64,000 bases of DNA from JANMEX01 sp043776635. GTDB lineage: Bacteria > Pseudomonadota > Alphaproteobacteria > Rhizobiales > Rhizobiaceae. The notes under the pieces are model-generated. The model was given only the letters and a program-made list of their open reading frames with translations, was not told the DNA's origin and ran no database searches. The stretch lies in contig JAYVRA010000051.1 in assembly GCA_043776635.1 (NCBI GenBank), forward strand, positions 1 to 64,000. Reading direction: 5' to 3'. This document shows, in pieces, positions 54,214 to 63,962 of the stretch; position 1 is the stretch's first letter, and each line of letters opens with the position of its first letter. The translations under genes and the position numbers were made by a program.

Positions 54214-54495
54214 TTAAACTGCCGGTTTGCCGACATAATCAATTGTTGGGCCGTCGGCGCGGATGCGCTCACGAAGGCGGACAGGGTGCGGCTTGCCTTG
54301 ATTGTCCACCACATCGATGAGGTTGACATCAACCACTTCATTATTGGCATAGGCCAGCGCACCAATCGTGGCCAAGCGGCTTTCGGCATCGGCATCGCGG
54401 GCCACTTCCACGCTTGCAAACTCAGCTCTCCAGCCTTCCTGCGAATACCAAACAGCTTCGCCATCGGTAAGGCGGTTGGCAGTTAGAACCTTCAT
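54214..54495 (-). CDS. DUF2849 family protein
   Basis: This 93-residue protein with MKVLTANRLTDGEAVWY and ATIGALAYANNEVVDVNLIDV is the alphaproteobacterial DUF2849 protein found between cysG and cysI. It overlaps cysG by four bases. The function is unknown; constant placement argues for a role in siroheme delivery or sulfite reduction. Confidence 0.87.
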   Translation of the reverse strand: MKVLTANRLTDGEAVWYSQEGWRAEFASVEVARDADAESRLATIGALAYANNEVVDVNLIDVVDNQGKPHPVRLRERIRADGPTIDYVGKPAV

Positions 54496-55952
54496 TGTGT
54501 GAACTCCGTAGCCGTATCGTGTGCGGCCTCAATCTGTGCCGCGCTTTTATATTGTGCCAGCGCGGTAGCGCGTGAAAGGTCAGCGCCAGCGACAGCCTCG
54601 CCAATAATGACCATGACAGGGCCGGTCAATTCATTCATGCCGGCCAGACTTGGCAGATCACTCAATGTGCCATGAAACATCCGTGCATCCGTGCGGCTGG
54701 CATTTTCGACAGCGGCAACCGGAGTATCGCAGTTCAGACCGGCATCAATAAGATTTTGCGCAACAGTAGCGGCGACCGAGCGGCCCATGTAGACGGCGAC
54801 GGTTGCGCCATCGATAGCAAGCCGCGCCCAGTCCGGCAGGGCATCGCCCTGCAAATCATGGCCCGTGGTGAACACCAGCGACGAGGCAACACCGCGCAAT
54901 GTCAGCGGCAAAGCCAGATCAGCAGCGGCGGCAAAGGCTGACGTTACGCCGGGCACAACATCATAGGAAATTGCAGCATTGCGCAACGCCGTCAGCTCTT
55001 CTGCCGCGCGGCCAAAAATCAGCGGATCGCCGGATTTCAGACGCACCACGCGCTTGCCATCCTTCGCCAGCGCAACCAGCAGCGCATCAATTTCTTTTTG
55101 GCTCTTGGAATGGCAACCTTTGCGCTTGCCAACTGAATAACGCTCCGCATCACGGCGGCCCATGGCCACGACGGATTCGGGCACCAGCGCGTCATAGACG
55201 ATCGCATCGGCCTCCATCATCAGGCGTTGCGCACGAAGGGTAAGCAAATCTTCAGCGCCCGGACCCGCACCAACCAGCGACACATGGCCGGCATCAACGC
55301 CGCCCGTACGCAAGAGTTTCGTGGCAGCACGTCGGGCAGATTTTAGATCGCCCTCTTCGGCAAAACGCGAAGGCGAGCCTTGGAAAAAATTCTTCCAGAA
55401 CGAGCGGCGGGAAATGCCCTTTGGCAGCAATACTTCCACCGCGTGGCGATAAGACTGCGCCAACCGTGCAACGCGGCCAAGGTTCAGCGGCAACATCTGA
55501 TCGATACGGGCGCGGATCATTTGCGCTAAAACCGGGCCTGCACCTTCCGTACCGATGGCGACCGCCACGGGCGCACGGCAAACCAGCGCAGGTGTGAAGA
55601 AATCACATTGGTCCGGCTGGTCCACGGCATTGGCGGGAATCTTGAGCAATCGCGCGGCATCGACAATGGCGCGGTCCTGCGCCTGATCGCCGGTCGCGCC
55701 GAACACCAGGCACGCACCGTCTAAAAACTTTGCATCAAACACGGCATGTATATGCTCAACGCCTTGCCCATCTACAAATGCTAAAAGCCCGTCGGATGGT
55801 TCGTCGCAAACGAGGCGTATGGTGACAGACGTTTCGCTCAAAAGGCGGCATTTTGCCAGCGCTTCTTCGCCATTGCCCACGACCACAGCGAAACGCCCGG
55901 CAACCTTAAAGAATGCAGGAAACGATGAAAGCTTGTGGGTCTTTTCGGTCAT
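54492..55952 (-). CDS. cysG: Siroheme synthase CysG (dehydrogenase/ferrochelatase fused to methyltransferase)
   Basis: The protein has 486 residues. The N-terminal domain (about 1-215) is the precorrin-2 dehydrogenase/ferrochelatase; its usual GGG motif reads VVGNGEEALAKC here. The C-terminal SUMT domain (about 225-470) begins VSLVGAGPGAEDLLTLRA and has RLKSGDPLIFGRAAEE. Together they make siroheme from uroporphyrinogen III for CysI. It heads the cluster. Confidence 0.93.
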   Translation of the reverse strand: MTEKTHKLSSFPAFFKVAGRFAVVVGNGEEALAKCRLLSETSVTIRLVCDEPSDGLLAFVDGQGVEHIHAVFDAKFLDGACLVFGATGDQAQDRAIVDAARLLKIPANAVDQPDQCDFFTPALVCRAPVAVAIGTEGAGPVLAQMIRARIDQMLPLNLGRVARLAQSYRHAVEVLLPKGISRRSFWKNFFQGSPSRFAEEGDLKSARRAATKLLRTGGVDAGHVSLVGAGPGAEDLLTLRAQRLMMEADAIVYDALVPESVVAMGRRDAERYSVGKRKGCHSKSQKEIDALLVALAKDGKRVVRLKSGDPLIFGRAAEELTALRNAAISYDVVPGVTSAFAAAADLALPLTLRGVASSLVFTTGHDLQGDALPDWARLAIDGATVAVYMGRSVAATVAQNLIDAGLNCDTPVAAVENASRTDARMFHGTLSDLPSLAGMNELTGPVMVIIGEAVAGADLSRATALAQYKSAAQIEAAHDTATEFTQ

Positions 55953-56149
55953 GTGAAAAACCTTTTGTGCAGTGCAACTATAATCTCGTCCTTTTATGTC
56001 AAAAACATAAGAAATTGTCTCGCAAAGAATCGGCGCGGCTGGATTTCATTTTCTGTAAAAACTGAAAATATCGAAAAACTGTTCCAGATTTCTGGAATAT
56101 CCGGATTTATGTTGCAAAGTCGTTAGCGCTGACCATGATGCATCAAAGG

Positions 56150-58426
56150 TCAATTGCCGTTGATAATATCCAGTATCGTCGTGTTTTTTATTTTCTTTTT
56201 ATTTTGAACACCAACATCCAATGGCGGCACAGGACGCTTGGTTGAGCCTGTACTTTCGGGGGCGGGCGTATTGATGATACCTGCCACTTCATCTGCCACA
56301 TCAACCGCAGCGACGGGCAATGGAGCAGCGGACCGTCCGTCGTTAACAGGTCCGGGGCGGCGAATTGTGAGCGGCGGCTTTGCCTCAACAGGTGTCACAT
56401 TGTCAGCCTGCGATAATTGCGGGACGCTATCCATAACCGGCAATGGCTCCGCCGGATCAATGGCTTCGACCGTTTTCGATACCCAGCGACCGGGCAACGG
56501 TGTGGCTGGTAAATCAGCCTGCGCCACGCTCATAAATTCCTTCCACGCCAGCGCCGGAAGTGACCCGCCGGTGACTTTGTTGGTCGGCGAATTGTCGTCA
56601 TTACCGAACCAGACGCCGGTGGTGATTTGAGCTGTATAGCCTATGAACCATGCATCGCGGAATTCTTGACTGGTGCCGGTTTTGCCTGCGGCCGGCCAGT
56701 CAAATTGGGCCTTTTTAGCGGTACCTTCGGACAATGTATGCGAAAGCATGGAGTTCATCATGCCGACAATTTCCGGCGCAATCACGCGCGGCGCATCATC
56801 ATGTTTGTTTTCAAACAGCACCTTGCCATCGTCCGCAGTCACCCGCTTGATGAGGTGGACCGGCGCATAATTGCCGCCATTTGAGAAAGCCGAGTAAGCG
56901 CCGGTCATTTCCAAAAGTGTTACATCTGATGTGCCCAAGGCGAGCGAAAGATTGCCTTCCAGCGGCGAGTTGACACCCAGACGCTTGGCAACTTCAATCA
57001 CCGCTTCCGGTCCTGTTTCCATCATCAACTGTGCGGCCACCGAGTTCAAAGACTTTGCCAGCGCTGTCGTCAAAGTCACAGCGCCAAGATATTTGCCCTC
57101 GTAGTTTTCCGGCTTCCACTTGCCGATTTTTATCGGCGCATCATTGCGAACTGAATCAGGTGTGCGGCCCATCTCGAGCGCTGCCAGATACACGAACGGC
57201 TTGAAAGTTGACCCCGGTTGACGCCGCGCCGTGCCTGCGCGGTCATATTGACTCAAGGCATAATCCACCCCGCCAACATAGGCCCGCACTGCGCCTGTTG
57301 TATCAACCGATACCAGCGCTCCTTGATGCACATTCAACTTTGTACCGCTCTTGGCAACACGCGCCTCAATGGCCGCTTCGCCTGCCTTTTGCAGGTCGGG
57401 ATCAATCGTCGTATCGACGATAATGTCGTTCTTAATGTTCGCCAGCAGCGGCTTTAATTCAAGCATAACGCGGTCCGCCACAAATTGCCCGGAGCCATTC
57501 CATGAAGATGACGCTTGCTTGGCCGGCTTGGCTTCGGCGGAATTGAATTCCTTATCGCCAATCATGCCCTGTTCGCGCATGGCATTCATAACCAGCTTGG
57601 CGCGTTTGTTGGCAGCATCGGCATCGCGGGCCGGAGAATAAGTAGAGGGAGCCTTCAAGCAAGCAGCGAGAATCGCCGCTTCGTTCAGGCTGACATCGCG
57701 CGCGCCTTTGTTGAAATAGCGCCGGGAAGCCGCTTCCACCCCATAAGAACCGGAACCGAAATAGACGCGGTTGAGATACATTTCTAAAATCTGGTCTTTG
57801 GAATATTTATGCTCAAGCCACAGCGCCAACAGCACTTCTTGCACCTTGCGTTCCAATGTGCGGTCCGGTGAGAGGAACAGGTTTTTGGCCAATTGCTGCG
57901 TCAGCGTCGAGCCGCCTTGCACCATATGTCCGGCAACTATGTTGCGGCCTATGGCGCGGGCAAAACCGACGGGATCAAAGCCAAAGTGGCTATAGAAGCG
58001 CCGGTCTTCGATTGCGACAACCGCTTCCGGAATATAGGGAGACATTTCATGTAAACCGACAGCTTCGCCGCCATTGATGCCACGATTGGCGAGCAGTGAG
58101 CCGTCCTTGGCGACGATTTTTACATTCGGTGCGCGTTCAGGAATTGCCCAAGTCGTGGCGCTTGGCATTTTCGCGGCATAATAAACCACAATGCCTGCGA
58201 CGCCGATTCCCGCCCACAGACCCAGCACAAACAGCCAATAGAAAATGCCGCCAATGATACCGCGCTTGCTTCGCGCTGCGACTTTTTTTGCTGAACTGAC
58301 GCGGCGCCTTGGCGAATTTGGTCGTGCTGCGCGATCATCTTCAGTCACACTCATGCCCTCGCCACGCGTGCGTTTGGGTGCGATTTCAAAGCCGGGGTCT
58401 ATGCGTTTGTTGCCGCGAGATGCCAA
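56150..58426 (-). CDS. Class A penicillin-binding protein (PBP1A family)
   Basis: This 758-residue bifunctional peptidoglycan synthase has a basic cytoplasmic N-terminus and one transmembrane helix at about 57-84. The GT51 transglycosylase domain has EDRRFYSHFGFDP and QGGSTLTQQLAKN. The transpeptidase domain has GSTFKP (SxxK), SLNS (SxN) and GKTGTSQEFRDAWF (KTG). A Pro-rich tail ends in basic residues. The start could also be the Met at residue 25. It is divergent from glgB. Confidence 0.93.
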   Translation of the reverse strand: MASRGNKRIDPGFEIAPKRTRGEGMSVTEDDRAARPNSPRRRVSSAKKVAARSKRGIIGGIFYWLFVLGLWAGIGVAGIVVYYAAKMPSATTWAIPERAPNVKIVAKDGSLLANRGINGGEAVGLHEMSPYIPEAVVAIEDRRFYSHFGFDPVGFARAIGRNIVAGHMVQGGSTLTQQLAKNLFLSPDRTLERKVQEVLLALWLEHKYSKDQILEMYLNRVYFGSGSYGVEAASRRYFNKGARDVSLNEAAILAACLKAPSTYSPARDADAANKRAKLVMNAMREQGMIGDKEFNSAEAKPAKQASSSWNGSGQFVADRVMLELKPLLANIKNDIIVDTTIDPDLQKAGEAAIEARVAKSGTKLNVHQGALVSVDTTGAVRAYVGGVDYALSQYDRAGTARRQPGSTFKPFVYLAALEMGRTPDSVRNDAPIKIGKWKPENYEGKYLGAVTLTTALAKSLNSVAAQLMMETGPEAVIEVAKRLGVNSPLEGNLSLALGTSDVTLLEMTGAYSAFSNGGNYAPVHLIKRVTADDGKVLFENKHDDAPRVIAPEIVGMMNSMLSHTLSEGTAKKAQFDWPAAGKTGTSQEFRDAWFIGYTAQITTGVWFGNDDNSPTNKVTGGSLPALAWKEFMSVAQADLPATPLPGRWVSKTVEAIDPAEPLPVMDSVPQLSQADNVTPVEAKPPLTIRRPGPVNDGRSAAPLPVAAVDVADEVAGIINTPAPESTGSTKRPVPPLDVGVQNKKKIKNTTILDIINGN

Positions 58427-58874
58427 ATTTTCACCGTAAATTGCCTGATCTTAATATTAATCAGTCGATGCAAACTAATTGCGGCAATTTAAGGTGGGGT
58501 TAACCGGCGCGCGATTTCTGCTCCGTGAATGCTGTTTTTCTGCAACAGTGTGGAAATACCTGAAAAGCGAATGCTGTCTTACACGTTGCGAAATCTGCCT
58601 CTTTTATTTCGAAGAGTTTCCTGTGTTTCATTTTAATTTGGAGGGCGTTATTTCCTGATAAACCAATGACCTCCACCTGACATCGATTTCAGCTGCAATG
58701 TAGCAAAAACGCATAGCCATCATGCAAGCTATGCGCTTGTCTATTTGAGCTATTCCGTATGATAGTGTGTAAAGAAATAAATCATAGTTGAGAATTTTGT
58801 TGGTAAGGCAGGCTTTTTGCGCTTGTAACCGCTTTCAATTCGGCGTTACTTTCATCCTTGGGAGGGGATGACCA
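58427..58874. other. Intergenic region between the PBP and glgB genes, no gene seen
   Basis: About 450 AT-rich bases hold the two divergent promoter regions. Visible are a small hairpin (GCATAGC with GCTATGC, 58711-58734), a repeated GAATGCTGT, and a strong ribosome site GGGAGGGG at 58859 for glgB. No glgP lies here, although some relatives have glgP before glgB. Confidence 0.6.
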
Positions 58875-61121
58875 ATGGTATCTAAAGTTAAGGCCACTAT
58901 ATCTAATGCCGATGCGAAGGCGAAAGCTGAAAGCTTGCGTGCAGCCCGGATGGCGGAAGCCTTGGATGCAATTGCGCAAGGGCGCCATTTTGACCCCTTC
59001 TCAATTCTTGGGCTATTTGGTTCAGATAAAAATTGGACAGCCCGTGTCTTCGCGCCCGGAGCGGAGACACTCGAAGCTTTCACCCTTGATGGCAAGGCCG
59101 CAGGCACACTTACCCAAGTCCATGGCGCGGGCATTTTTGAAGGCCCGCTGTCGCTAGCCTCCCGCCAGCCCATCCGTTATCTAGCCAAAGCCAGGCATGG
59201 TGATTGGTCGTTTGCTGATCCGTATTCATTTGGTCCGGTGCTTGGGCCTATGGATGACTATTACATTGCCGAAGGCTCGCATCTACGGCTTTTTGATAAG
59301 CTGGGCGCCCATGTGATGGAGCATGAAGGTGCGCAAGGCGTGCATTTTGCCGTCTGGGCCCCCAATGCCCGGCGTGTTTCTGTTGTCGGCTCATTCAACA
59401 GCTGGGATGGCCGCCGCCATGCCATGCGCTGTCGCACTGATACCGGCATTTGGGAAATTTTCATTCCCGGCGTTCATGCCGGTGAGCCTTACAAATACGA
59501 AATCGTCAGCCGTGACGGCGTGGTGCTGCCGCTGAAGGCTGACCCTTTTGCTTTCCAGTCCGAGCTTCGTCCCAACACTGCCTCCGTTGTCGCGCGCCCT
59601 TTGAACCACAAATGGAACGACGAGGCACACTCCAAGCATTGGGGCAGTGTCGATGCGCGGCGTCAGCCAATGTCGATTTATGAGGTTCATCCCGGTTCGT
59701 GGCGTCGCCGCAGCGATGGCTCGTTTTTGTCATTTGACGAAATGGCCGAGCAACTCATCCCCTATTGCGTGGATATGGGCTTCACACACATTGAGTTTTT
59801 GCCGATTTCCGAGCATCCTTATGATCCGTCATGGGGCTATCAAACCACCGGCCTTTACGCGCCGTCCGCGCGGTTTGGCGATCCGGAGGCTTTTGCCCGC
59901 TTCGTTGATGGCGCACACAAGGTTGGCCTTGGCGTGATATTGGATTGGGTTCCAGCCCACTTCCCGACCGACAGCCATGGCCTTGCCAATTTTGACGGCA
60001 CGGCACTCTACGAACATGCCGATCCGCGCAAGGGTTTCCATCCGGATTGGAATACGGCGATCTATAATTTTGGACGCAAGGAAGTCAGCTCTTTCCTGGT
60101 AAACAATGCGATTTTCTGGGCCGAGCGCTTCCATATCGATGCGCTGCGCGTCGACGCGGTCGCATCCATGCTTTACCTCGACTATTCGCGGAAAGAAGGC
60201 GAGTGGATACCCAACGAGCATGGCGGGCGGGAAAATCTCGAAGCCGTGCGCTTCCTGCAAGAGGCCAATAAGCAGGCCTATGCAGCGCGTCCCGGCTTTA
60301 TGATGATTGCCGAAGAATCCACTTCGTGGCCAGGGGTTTCCAAGCCGGTTTATGATGGCGGGCTTGGCTTCGGCTTCAAGTGGAATATGGGCTTCATGCA
60401 CGACACGCTGGAATATTTGAAGCGTGAGCCGGTGCATCGCAAGCATCATCATAATGAGATGACGTTTGGCCTGCTTTATGCTTTCTCGGAAAATTTCGTA
60501 TTGCCTTTGAGCCATGATGAAGTGGTGCATGGCAAGGGTTCGCTGCTAACTAAAATGGCGGGCGACGACTGGCAGAAGTTTGCCAACCTGCGCGCCTACT
60601 ATGGTTTCATGTGGGGCTATCCGGGCAAAAAACTTTTGTTCATGGGCCAAGAATTTGCCCAGCGCCAAGAGTGGAGCGAGGCCGGCAGCCTTGACTGGCA
60701 TCACTTAAACGAAGCGCCGCACGAGGGCGTTCGCCTTTTGGTGCGCGATCTCAACCATGCCTACCGCGATAATTCCGCACTGCATGGCCGCGATTGCGAG
60801 GGCGAGGGCTTTGCGTGGCTCATCGCTGATGATGCCGAAAACTCAGTGTTCGCGTGGGCGCGTTTTGCGGGCGACGCCGCGCCTGCCGCCGTCGTTACCA
60901 ACTTCACTCCGGTTCCGCGCGAGGGCTATTCATTGCCACTGCCGGCCAAGGGCCGTTGGCGCGAGGTTATCAATTCTGACGCCGCGATTTACGGCGGCTC
61001 GGGCAAGGGCAATGGCGGCGTCATTATCGCAGACGGCGCGGGCTTCAACGGCCAGCCTGCATCCGCGATGATCAACATCCCGCCGCTCGCAACGCTCATC
61101 TTCGTATGGGAGTCGCGATGA
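58875..61121 (+). CDS. glgB: 1,4-alpha-glucan branching enzyme
   Basis: This 748-residue GH13 enzyme has an N1 domain (about 20-120), a CBM48 (about 135-225), a catalytic barrel and a C-terminal beta domain. Active-site regions are VILDWVPAHFPTD, the nucleophile Asp in ALRVDAVASMLYLDY, the Glu in MIAEESTSW and LPLSHDEVVHGKGSL. It introduces alpha-1,6 branches into glycogen. It is first of the glgBCA-pgm run. Confidence 0.95.
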   Translation: MVSKVKATISNADAKAKAESLRAARMAEALDAIAQGRHFDPFSILGLFGSDKNWTARVFAPGAETLEAFTLDGKAAGTLTQVHGAGIFEGPLSLASRQPIRYLAKARHGDWSFADPYSFGPVLGPMDDYYIAEGSHLRLFDKLGAHVMEHEGAQGVHFAVWAPNARRVSVVGSFNSWDGRRHAMRCRTDTGIWEIFIPGVHAGEPYKYEIVSRDGVVLPLKADPFAFQSELRPNTASVVARPLNHKWNDEAHSKHWGSVDARRQPMSIYEVHPGSWRRRSDGSFLSFDEMAEQLIPYCVDMGFTHIEFLPISEHPYDPSWGYQTTGLYAPSARFGDPEAFARFVDGAHKVGLGVILDWVPAHFPTDSHGLANFDGTALYEHADPRKGFHPDWNTAIYNFGRKEVSSFLVNNAIFWAERFHIDALRVDAVASMLYLDYSRKEGEWIPNEHGGRENLEAVRFLQEANKQAYAARPGFMMIAEESTSWPGVSKPVYDGGLGFGFKWNMGFMHDTLEYLKREPVHRKHHHNEMTFGLLYAFSENFVLPLSHDEVVHGKGSLLTKMAGDDWQKFANLRAYYGFMWGYPGKKLLFMGQEFAQRQEWSEAGSLDWHHLNEAPHEGVRLLVRDLNHAYRDNSALHGRDCEGEGFAWLIADDAENSVFAWARFAGDAAPAAVVTNFTPVPREGYSLPLPAKGRWREVINSDAAIYGGSGKGNGGVIIADGAGFNGQPASAMINIPPLATLIFVWESR

Positions 61122-61233
61122 TTTCGTGTCCTGTCCGTACGTTTTCCATATCCACTTCGGGCGCTTGCCGACCGCTTCTCGATTGACTTTTATAGACTTA
61201 AATTTTTAACTTCGGACTTTGGGAGGAGACCAC

Positions 61234-62493
61234 ATGGAAAGAAAATATTCACAACCACTTGCCCGTGATGCTATGGCTTATGTGCTGGCAGGCGGGCGCG
61301 GTTCGCGCCTCATGGAAATGACGGACATGCGCGCCAAGCCAGCCGTTTATTTCGGCGGCAAGAGTCGTATTATCGACTTTGCGCTGTCCAATGCGCTCAA
61401 TTCCGGTATCCGCCGCATGGGCGTCGCCACGCAATATAAGGCGCATTCACTGATCCGCCATTTGCAGCGCGGCTGGAACTTCTTGCGGCCGGAACGAAAT
61501 GAAAGTTTCGATATTCTGCCAGCCAGCCAGCGCGTTTCGGAAGATCAATGGTATGCCGGAACGGCAGATGCCGTGTTCCAAAATATTGATATTATTGAGA
61601 GCTATAGTCCTGAATACATTATCATCTTGGCTGGCGACCATATCTACAAAATGGACTATGAATTAATGCTGCGCCAGCACGTCGATCAAAATGCGGATGT
61701 TACAATCGGCTGTCTTGAAGTGAAGCGCCTGGAAGCCACCGGCTTTGGCGTTATGCATGTTGATAAAGACGACCAGGTGATTGCGTTTGTAGAAAAACCG
61801 AAAGACCCGCCTGCTATTCCCGGCAGTCCGGATTTAGCGCTTGCGTCCATGGGTATCTATGTTTTCAATACGAAATTCCTGATGGAAGAGCTGAAGCGCG
61901 ATGCTGCTGATCCCGGTTCCTCCCGCGATTTCGGTAAAGATATCATTCCCTATATAGTGACAAACGGCAAAGCCGTAGCGCATCGTTTCGCCAAATCCTG
62001 CATTCGTTCATCCTTCGAGCGCGAAGCCTACTGGCGCGATGTGGGTACGATTGATGCCTATTGGGAAGCCAATATTGACCTGACGGATATCACTCCGGAA
62101 CTCGATTTATACGACAAGGAATGGCCAATCTGGACCTACGCCGAAATCAAGCCACCGGCAAAGTTTGTGCATGATGAAGATGGCCGTCGCGGCTCGGCGA
62201 TTTCCTCGCTGGTCTCCGGAGATTGCATTGTTTCCGGTGCTTCCTTGCGTAAAAGCCTGCTTTTTACCGGTGTTCGGGCCAATTCATTCTCATCTTTGGA
62301 AGAGGCTGTTGTGCTTCCAGACGTGGTTGTGAACCGCAATGCCCGTCTCAAAAGAGTGGTAATCGACCGTGGTGTGGTCATCCCCGAAGGATTGGTTGTG
62401 GGCGAAGATCCTATTCTTGATGCAAAGCGTTTCCGCATCTCGGAAAAGGGGATATGCCTTATTACCCAACCAATGATCGACCGTTTAGGATAG
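61234..62493 (+). CDS. glgC: Glucose-1-phosphate adenylyltransferase
   Basis: The protein has 419 residues from the ATG after GGGAGGAG. The nucleotidyl-transfer domain opens with YVLAGGRGSRLMEMTD, then RAKPAVYFGGKSRIIDFALSN. The substrate lysine is in the FVEKPKDPP region. A C-terminal left-handed helix carries the allosteric sites. It makes ADP-glucose, the committed step. It ends two bases before glgA. Confidence 0.95.
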   Translation: MERKYSQPLARDAMAYVLAGGRGSRLMEMTDMRAKPAVYFGGKSRIIDFALSNALNSGIRRMGVATQYKAHSLIRHLQRGWNFLRPERNESFDILPASQRVSEDQWYAGTADAVFQNIDIIESYSPEYIIILAGDHIYKMDYELMLRQHVDQNADVTIGCLEVKRLEATGFGVMHVDKDDQVIAFVEKPKDPPAIPGSPDLALASMGIYVFNTKFLMEELKRDAADPGSSRDFGKDIIPYIVTNGKAVAHRFAKSCIRSSFEREAYWRDVGTIDAYWEANIDLTDITPELDLYDKEWPIWTYAEIKPPAKFVHDEDGRRGSAISSLVSGDCIVSGASLRKSLLFTGVRANSFSSLEEAVVLPDVVVNRNARLKRVVIDRGVVIPEGLVVGEDPILDAKRFRISEKGICLITQPMIDRLG

Positions 62494-62495
62494 TC

Positions 62496-63962
62496 ATGAC
62501 CAAAGTTCTTTCGGTAGCTTCTGAAGTCTATCCGCTGGTGAAAACCGGCGGATTGGCGGATGTTGTGGGTGCGCTTCCAGCTGCCTTGGCAGCCAGGGGC
62601 GTGGAAATGCTGACGCTCGTTCCGGGCTACCCGAAAGTGATGAAGGCGCTGCAAAATGTCGAAACTGTTCTCACCGTCCAAACGCTGGGCGGTGAGGCTA
62701 AACTGCTTTCTGCCAAGGGCGGCGGTAAGGGCGGCGGCAAGGGCGGCGGGCCTGATCTCTTTGTCATCGATGCTCCGCATTTATACATGCGCGACGGCGG
62801 CATTTATGGCGATGCGGCAGGCAATGATTGGGGTGATAATTGGATGCGCTTTGGTGCGCTTTCCCAAGTTGCCGCGCGTATCGCCGAAGGCGATGTGCCG
62901 GGCTTTGTGCCGGATATTGTTCATGCCCATGATTGGCAAGCAGGCCTTGTTCCGGCCTATCTGAAATATGGAAAGGCCTATGCCACCCCTAGCATTTTAA
63001 CCGTGCATAATTTGGCATTCCAAGGCCGCTATGCCGCTGATATTTTCCCGGCTCTTGGCCTTCCTGCCCATGCTTATGGCATAGATGGCATCGAATATTT
63101 TGGCGGCGTTGGCTATCTGAAAGCAGGCTTACAAGCAGCATGGGCGGTGACGACCGTATCGCCAACATACGCCCGCGAAATCCGCTCCTCTGAATTTGGT
63201 ATGGGGCTGGACGGGCTTTTGAACGCCCGCTCATCATCTGTCTATGGCATCGTCAATGGCATCGATATTGATGTGTGGAACCCTGAAAAAGACAAGGATA
63301 TTCCAAAGCAATTTAGCGCCAAATCCCTTAGCTCCCGAAATTTGAACCGCAAAGCGCTGGAAAAGCACTTTGGTCTGAAGTCCGGCTCCGGCCCGATTTT
63401 CGTTGTGATTAGCCGCCTTACATGGCAAAAAGGGTTGGATTTGCTGTCCGCTGCTGCTGATACCATCGTTGCGCTTGGCGCAAGCCTTGCCGTGCTTGGT
63501 TCGGGTGATGCCGCGATTGAGGGCCAGCTTCACGCTTGCGCGGCCCGTAACAAGGGCAAGGTTGGCGTTGTTATCGGTTATGATGAAAGTCTTTCCCATT
63601 TGATGCAAGCGGGCGGCGACGCTATCCTTATTCCCTCGCGCTTTGAGCCATGCGGCCTCACACAACTTTATGCTCTGCGCTATGGTTGCGTGCCTGTCGT
63701 GGCCCGCACCGGTGGTTTGGCCGACACCGTTATTGATGCTAACGACGCCGCGCTTTCGATGAAAGTAGCTACCGGTTTGCAATTCTCGCCGGTCGATACC
63801 GCCACGCTCAATGATGTGATTTCGCGTACCTGCGCCCTTTTCGCCGACAAGCCGGCATGGGCGGCGATGCAAGTGGCAGGCATGAGCAATGATGTCTCGT
63901 GGAACCGCAGCGCCGGCGCATATATCAATCTTTATAACTCCCTTTTGAAGAGCAAAACCTGA
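62496..63962 (+). CDS. glgA: Glycogen synthase (ADP-glucose, GT5)
   Basis: This 488-residue enzyme has the N-terminal KTGGLADVVGALP sugar-nucleotide loop, HAHDWQAGLVP and the C-terminal SRFEPCGLTQLYALRYG nucleotide site. A KGGG-KGGG-KGGG insertion at about 74-85, from a 12-bp tandem repeat, sits in a surface region before the conserved DLFVIDAPHLY. It extends the glucan chain from ADP-glucose. The TGA overlaps the ATG of the next gene. Confidence 0.95.
   Translation: MTKVLSVASEVYPLVKTGGLADVVGALPAALAARGVEMLTLVPGYPKVMKALQNVETVLTVQTLGGEAKLLSAKGGGKGGGKGGGPDLFVIDAPHLYMRDGGIYGDAAGNDWGDNWMRFGALSQVAARIAEGDVPGFVPDIVHAHDWQAGLVPAYLKYGKAYATPSILTVHNLAFQGRYAADIFPALGLPAHAYGIDGIEYFGGVGYLKAGLQAAWAVTTVSPTYAREIRSSEFGMGLDGLLNARSSSVYGIVNGIDIDVWNPEKDKDIPKQFSAKSLSSRNLNRKALEKHFGLKSGSGPIFVVISRLTWQKGLDLLSAAADTIVALGASLAVLGSGDAAIEGQLHACAARNKGKVGVVIGYDESLSHLMQAGGDAILIPSRFEPCGLTQLYALRYGCVPVVARTGGLADTVIDANDAALSMKVATGLQFSPVDTATLNDVISRTCALFADKPAWAAMQVAGMSNDVSWNRSAGAYINLYNSLLKSKT
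62715..62750 (+). repeat. In-frame 12-bp tandem repeat within glgA
   Basis: Three units of AAGGGCGGCGG plus T, C or G encode Lys-Gly-Gly-Gly three times. The unit length keeps the frame, so copy number could vary without breaking the protein. Confidence 0.9.

Noticed and set aside
55935..56126. Plus-strand open frame of 63 codons between cysG and the PBP gene
   Set aside because: Its sequence is low in recognisable structure, it overlaps the cysG 5' end and shows no ribosome site.
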